A stretch of DNA of 64,000 nucleotides from CAZAFL01 sp964484465 (GTDB taxonomy: Bacteria > Bacteroidota > Ignavibacteria > UBA10030 > SZUA-254): NCBI GenBank assembly GCA_964484465.1, contig CAZAFL010000001.1, positions 124,001 through 188,000 on the forward strand, read 5' to 3'. The position numbers and the translations under genes are program-made. A model generated the notes under the pieces. The model was not told the DNA's origin. It ran no database searches and was given only the letters and a program-made list of their open reading frames with translations. Of the stretch, positions 63,101-64,000 are shown piece after piece. The first letter of the stretch is position 1; every line of letters starts with the position of its first letter.

Positions 63101-63602
63101 TGCCTGTTGGCTTGTATGCGGGGGGTTCGGGAACATAAACATGTTGAGGGAAAAACACTGGCTTGAAGCAGTACAACTTCCCACAGCTTTTGCGTCGATG
63201 TTTACGGGAGATGGTACCGCCGAAGAACGTGTTGCACTTCTGCGAATATTAATTGAACACCCTCAGGATGAACCAGCGGACAGCTTGCAATTCCCGTTGA
63301 AAGTGATTCGTCCGTTGCTGGAAAATCGCAGAGTTCAGGAGTATATGTTCACCAATTTCTTTTCCGGAATCGCATATTATAATAGAGAACGATTTGAAGA
63401 GTTGCTTCGATGGAAGATTATCTTAAACATGGTCTTGACGATTGCGGCAAAGGGATTCGAAATAAAAGATACACGTGAACTTGTGACAGAAATGTCAACA
63501 CTCCAGTCCGGCATACAGGCTATTGCAGAAGCGACTGAATTTCGTTTAGAGGGTTTTAAGGAAAAGCTGTCATTCGATCATCAACCGGGTTTGAAGTCAT
63601 GA
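60117..63602 (+). CDS. Large GH13-type alpha-amylase-family enzyme with N- and C-terminal extensions
   Basis: About 1161 residues from ATG 60117 (MPDNVFRKIAIV). GH13 regions: I DMVPNHMG (about 423), II IIRFDAAM with nucleophile Asp (about 543), III LLAEAFW with Glu (about 608), and IV MSNPDERT with Asp (about 669), where the usual His of NHD is Pro. The first 400 residues form a helical domain with AGHINAMGLIDEICHMLLRTY and no known fold, and the last 300 have another helical domain. The catalytic triad is intact, but the subsite around region IV is altered. It is cytoplasmic. The start overlaps the ATP-grasp gene by 11 bp, and glgC follows after 19 bp. Confidence 0.88.
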   Translation: MPDNVFRKIAIVTDQEHRQARVHGDSPFFEFHILREVRERYKFDEGLFASNGNVILANFHAARVLAQKINDRRTPGEKIKAGHINAMGLIDEICHMLLRTYEEQENPGVFARAVKQMNSITGKEKFAAVLNAFTTLYPPLDVHRRKLTVDAYLTAGTSGKPHVESTAEEIILLYFANINPAFAPFKELFDDKNLNTASAYKALIGNLERFFRNEKPFGPDKQHIFDLLMAPILASPNSLEGQLEFIRKRWGVMLAKRFHERILGSDDFIKEDSKEIVHRLGPPQLIVPQYPSQEQSSFDQYEAERYSHDVEWMPRVVLLAKNSYVWLDQLSKKYGRSITQLDQIPDEELDQIARWNFTGLWLIGIWERSPASQKIKQMTGNPEAVSSAYSLYEYEIARDLGGEKAFYHLSHRAWQRGIRLAGDMVPNHMGLYSAWVVEHPDYFIQSSYSPFPNYRFTGPNLSDHPTVHLRIEDGYWNRSDAAVVFQRVDTSSGDVRYIYHGNDGTHMPWNDTAQLDFLKAEVREAVVQTIFHVARKFPIIRFDAAMTLTKKHFQRLWYPQPGTGGDIPSRADYALAKQEFDRLFPAEFWREVVDRIARELPNTLLLAEAFWLLEGYFVRTLGMHRVYNSAFMHMLMKEENAKYRELIKNTLAYDPEILKRYVNFMSNPDERTAVDQFGKDGKYFGVAVLMVTLPGLPMFAHGQIEGYTEKYGMEYKRAYYNESPDESLVARHEREIFPILSKRYLFSQVTNFEFFDVIDETGNVNENIFAYSNRNDSNRVLVFYNNKYAEGRGWIRNSCPKAIAMSGTEKKIRSASLCDALRLNNAPGVYYIFQETGSGLEFVRAGKEICERGFYVGLKAFQYNVFMNFKEVQDTTGDYGRLASYLQGRPVPDIQQSLLELRLQPLHDTLRQVVKEIANYLARDKENLLPVIVENFRTFLKNVEFSIQSSPDDTGNVDTFSHRLIASRKLYMHISSKSVQNKNTILINEKDVIMLACWLVCGGFGNINMLREKHWLEAVQLPTAFASMFTGDGTAEERVALLRILIEHPQDEPADSLQFPLKVIRPLLENRRVQEYMFTNFFSGIAYYNRERFEELLRWKIILNMVLTIAAKGFEIKDTRELVTEMSTLQSGIQAIAEATEFRLEGFKEKLSFDHQPGLKS

Positions 63603-63621
63603 ATTCTCTTCGTGTAATGCC

Positions 63622-64000
63622 ATGGATGATATTTTAGCAATCGTGCTTGGTGGCGGTAGGGGGAGCCGTCTGTACCCTCTCACGAAACTACGTGCAAAGC
63701 CTGCGCTTCCACTTGCCGGAAAATACCGGCTGATCGACATCCCTGTGAGCAATTGCATTAACTCCGGCATTCAAAAGATTTATGTGATCACGCAATTCAA
63801 TTCCGCTTCACTCAACCAGCATATTTCCAGCACCTACCGTTTCTCGGGATTCTCCAAAGGATTTGTTCAGGTGCTTGCCGCACAGCAAACTCCCGATTCC
63901 CCCGATTGGTTTATGGGAACTGCGGATGCCGTACGCAAGAGTCTCTGGGTGATGGATTCCGTAAAGGCAGATGATTATCTCATTTTGTCGGGAGACCATC
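63622..64000 (+). CDS. glgC: Glucose-1-phosphate adenylyltransferase (partial, cut by window end)
   Basis: The first 126 residues from ATG 63622 are present. The nucleotide loop is LGGGRGSRLYPLT (about 9-21), then KPALPLAGKYRLIDIPVSNC with the sugar-nucleotide binding basics, GFVQVLAAQQT, and WFMGTADAVRKSLWVM, diagnostic of GlgC. It makes ADP-glucose, the committed step of glycogen synthesis. The frame is open at the window edge, so the rest is not seen. Position after the GH13 gene with 19 bp spacing marks it as the operon's fourth gene. Confidence 0.93.
   Translation, partial: MDDILAIVLGGGRGSRLYPLTKLRAKPALPLAGKYRLIDIPVSNCINSGIQKIYVITQFNSASLNQHISSTYRFSGFSKGFVQVLAAQQTPDSPDWFMGTADAVRKSLWVMDSVKADDYLILSGDH

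Overview
The window looks like a chromosome segment of an Ignavibacteria/Kapabacteria-type bacterium (Bacteroidota-Chlorobiota, FCB group). Three kinds of evidence support this. Four consecutive secreted proteins end in the type IX secretion sorting domain with the core PNPFNPT(T/S). Several genes are preceded by the promoter architecture described for Bacteroidota (TTG, 19-21 bp, TAnnTTTG). The gene set is Gram-negative (LpxH for lipid A, outer-membrane barrels, lipoprotein and Tat signals). Base composition is even, and I saw no insertion sequence, phage, CRISPR array, tRNA or rRNA. Most of the window is chromosomal core with secretion and carbohydrate-use islands.

Layout. 1-5264 (+): tail of a 12-residue-repeat protein, a large secreted metallopeptidase/propeller/barrel protein, a PrsW-like membrane protease, a single-domain response regulator, and a 53-residue membrane protein behind a structured leader. 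5302-11753 (-): PBP1A-type peptidoglycan synthase, lpxH, a DsbD-alpha-like periplasmic protein, a UMF1-family transporter, nusB and leucine dehydrogenase. 11851-18389 (-): yebC, obg, an unknown protein and a very large secreted TPR protein. 18573-28515 (+): four T9SS cargo proteins in a row (sortilin-like propeller, extracellular caspase-like protein, unknown, S1/P1-type zinc nuclease or phospholipase). 28578-33070 (-): an operon of a PpiD/SurA-like foldase, an outer-membrane protein, aroK and aroB. 33269-35371 (+): threonine synthase, a STAS protein and a PEBP-family protein. 35375-36451 (-): ada.

36626-46240 (+): an FAD oxidoreductase, then a compact run of a sugar ABC importer (binding lipoprotein, double ATPase, permease), a secreted GH38 alpha-mannosidase, a CBS-domain protein and a Tat-exported glycosylasparaginase. 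Together these read as an N-glycopeptide salvage operon. 46561-48767 (+): gdhA and a DUF1573 protein. 48888-50480 (-): a pilin-like protein with a sigma-54-like upstream motif, and an NtrC-type AAA+/Fis protein that lacks the GAFTGA loop. 50810-53981 (-): MFS exporter, alpha/beta hydrolase, PPK2. 54074-56382 (-): an operon of small membrane proteins (TM2, DUF2752, DUF4870, M48 protease, zinc ribbon) behind a perfect-consensus promoter. 56640-57038 (-): GNAT. 57267-64000 (+): a glycogen/alpha-glucan operon (GH57, an ATP-grasp protein of unknown substrate, a long GH13 protein, and glgC cut by the window end).

The best candidates for something undescribed are: the GH57/ATP-grasp/GH13/glgC operon; the pilin plus GAFTGA-less regulator pair; the roughly 380-residue module shared by the caspase-like and nuclease-like T9SS proteins; and the alpha-mannosidase/glycosylasparaginase/ABC operon. 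No transcript or database evidence was available. All functions are read from motifs in the sequence.
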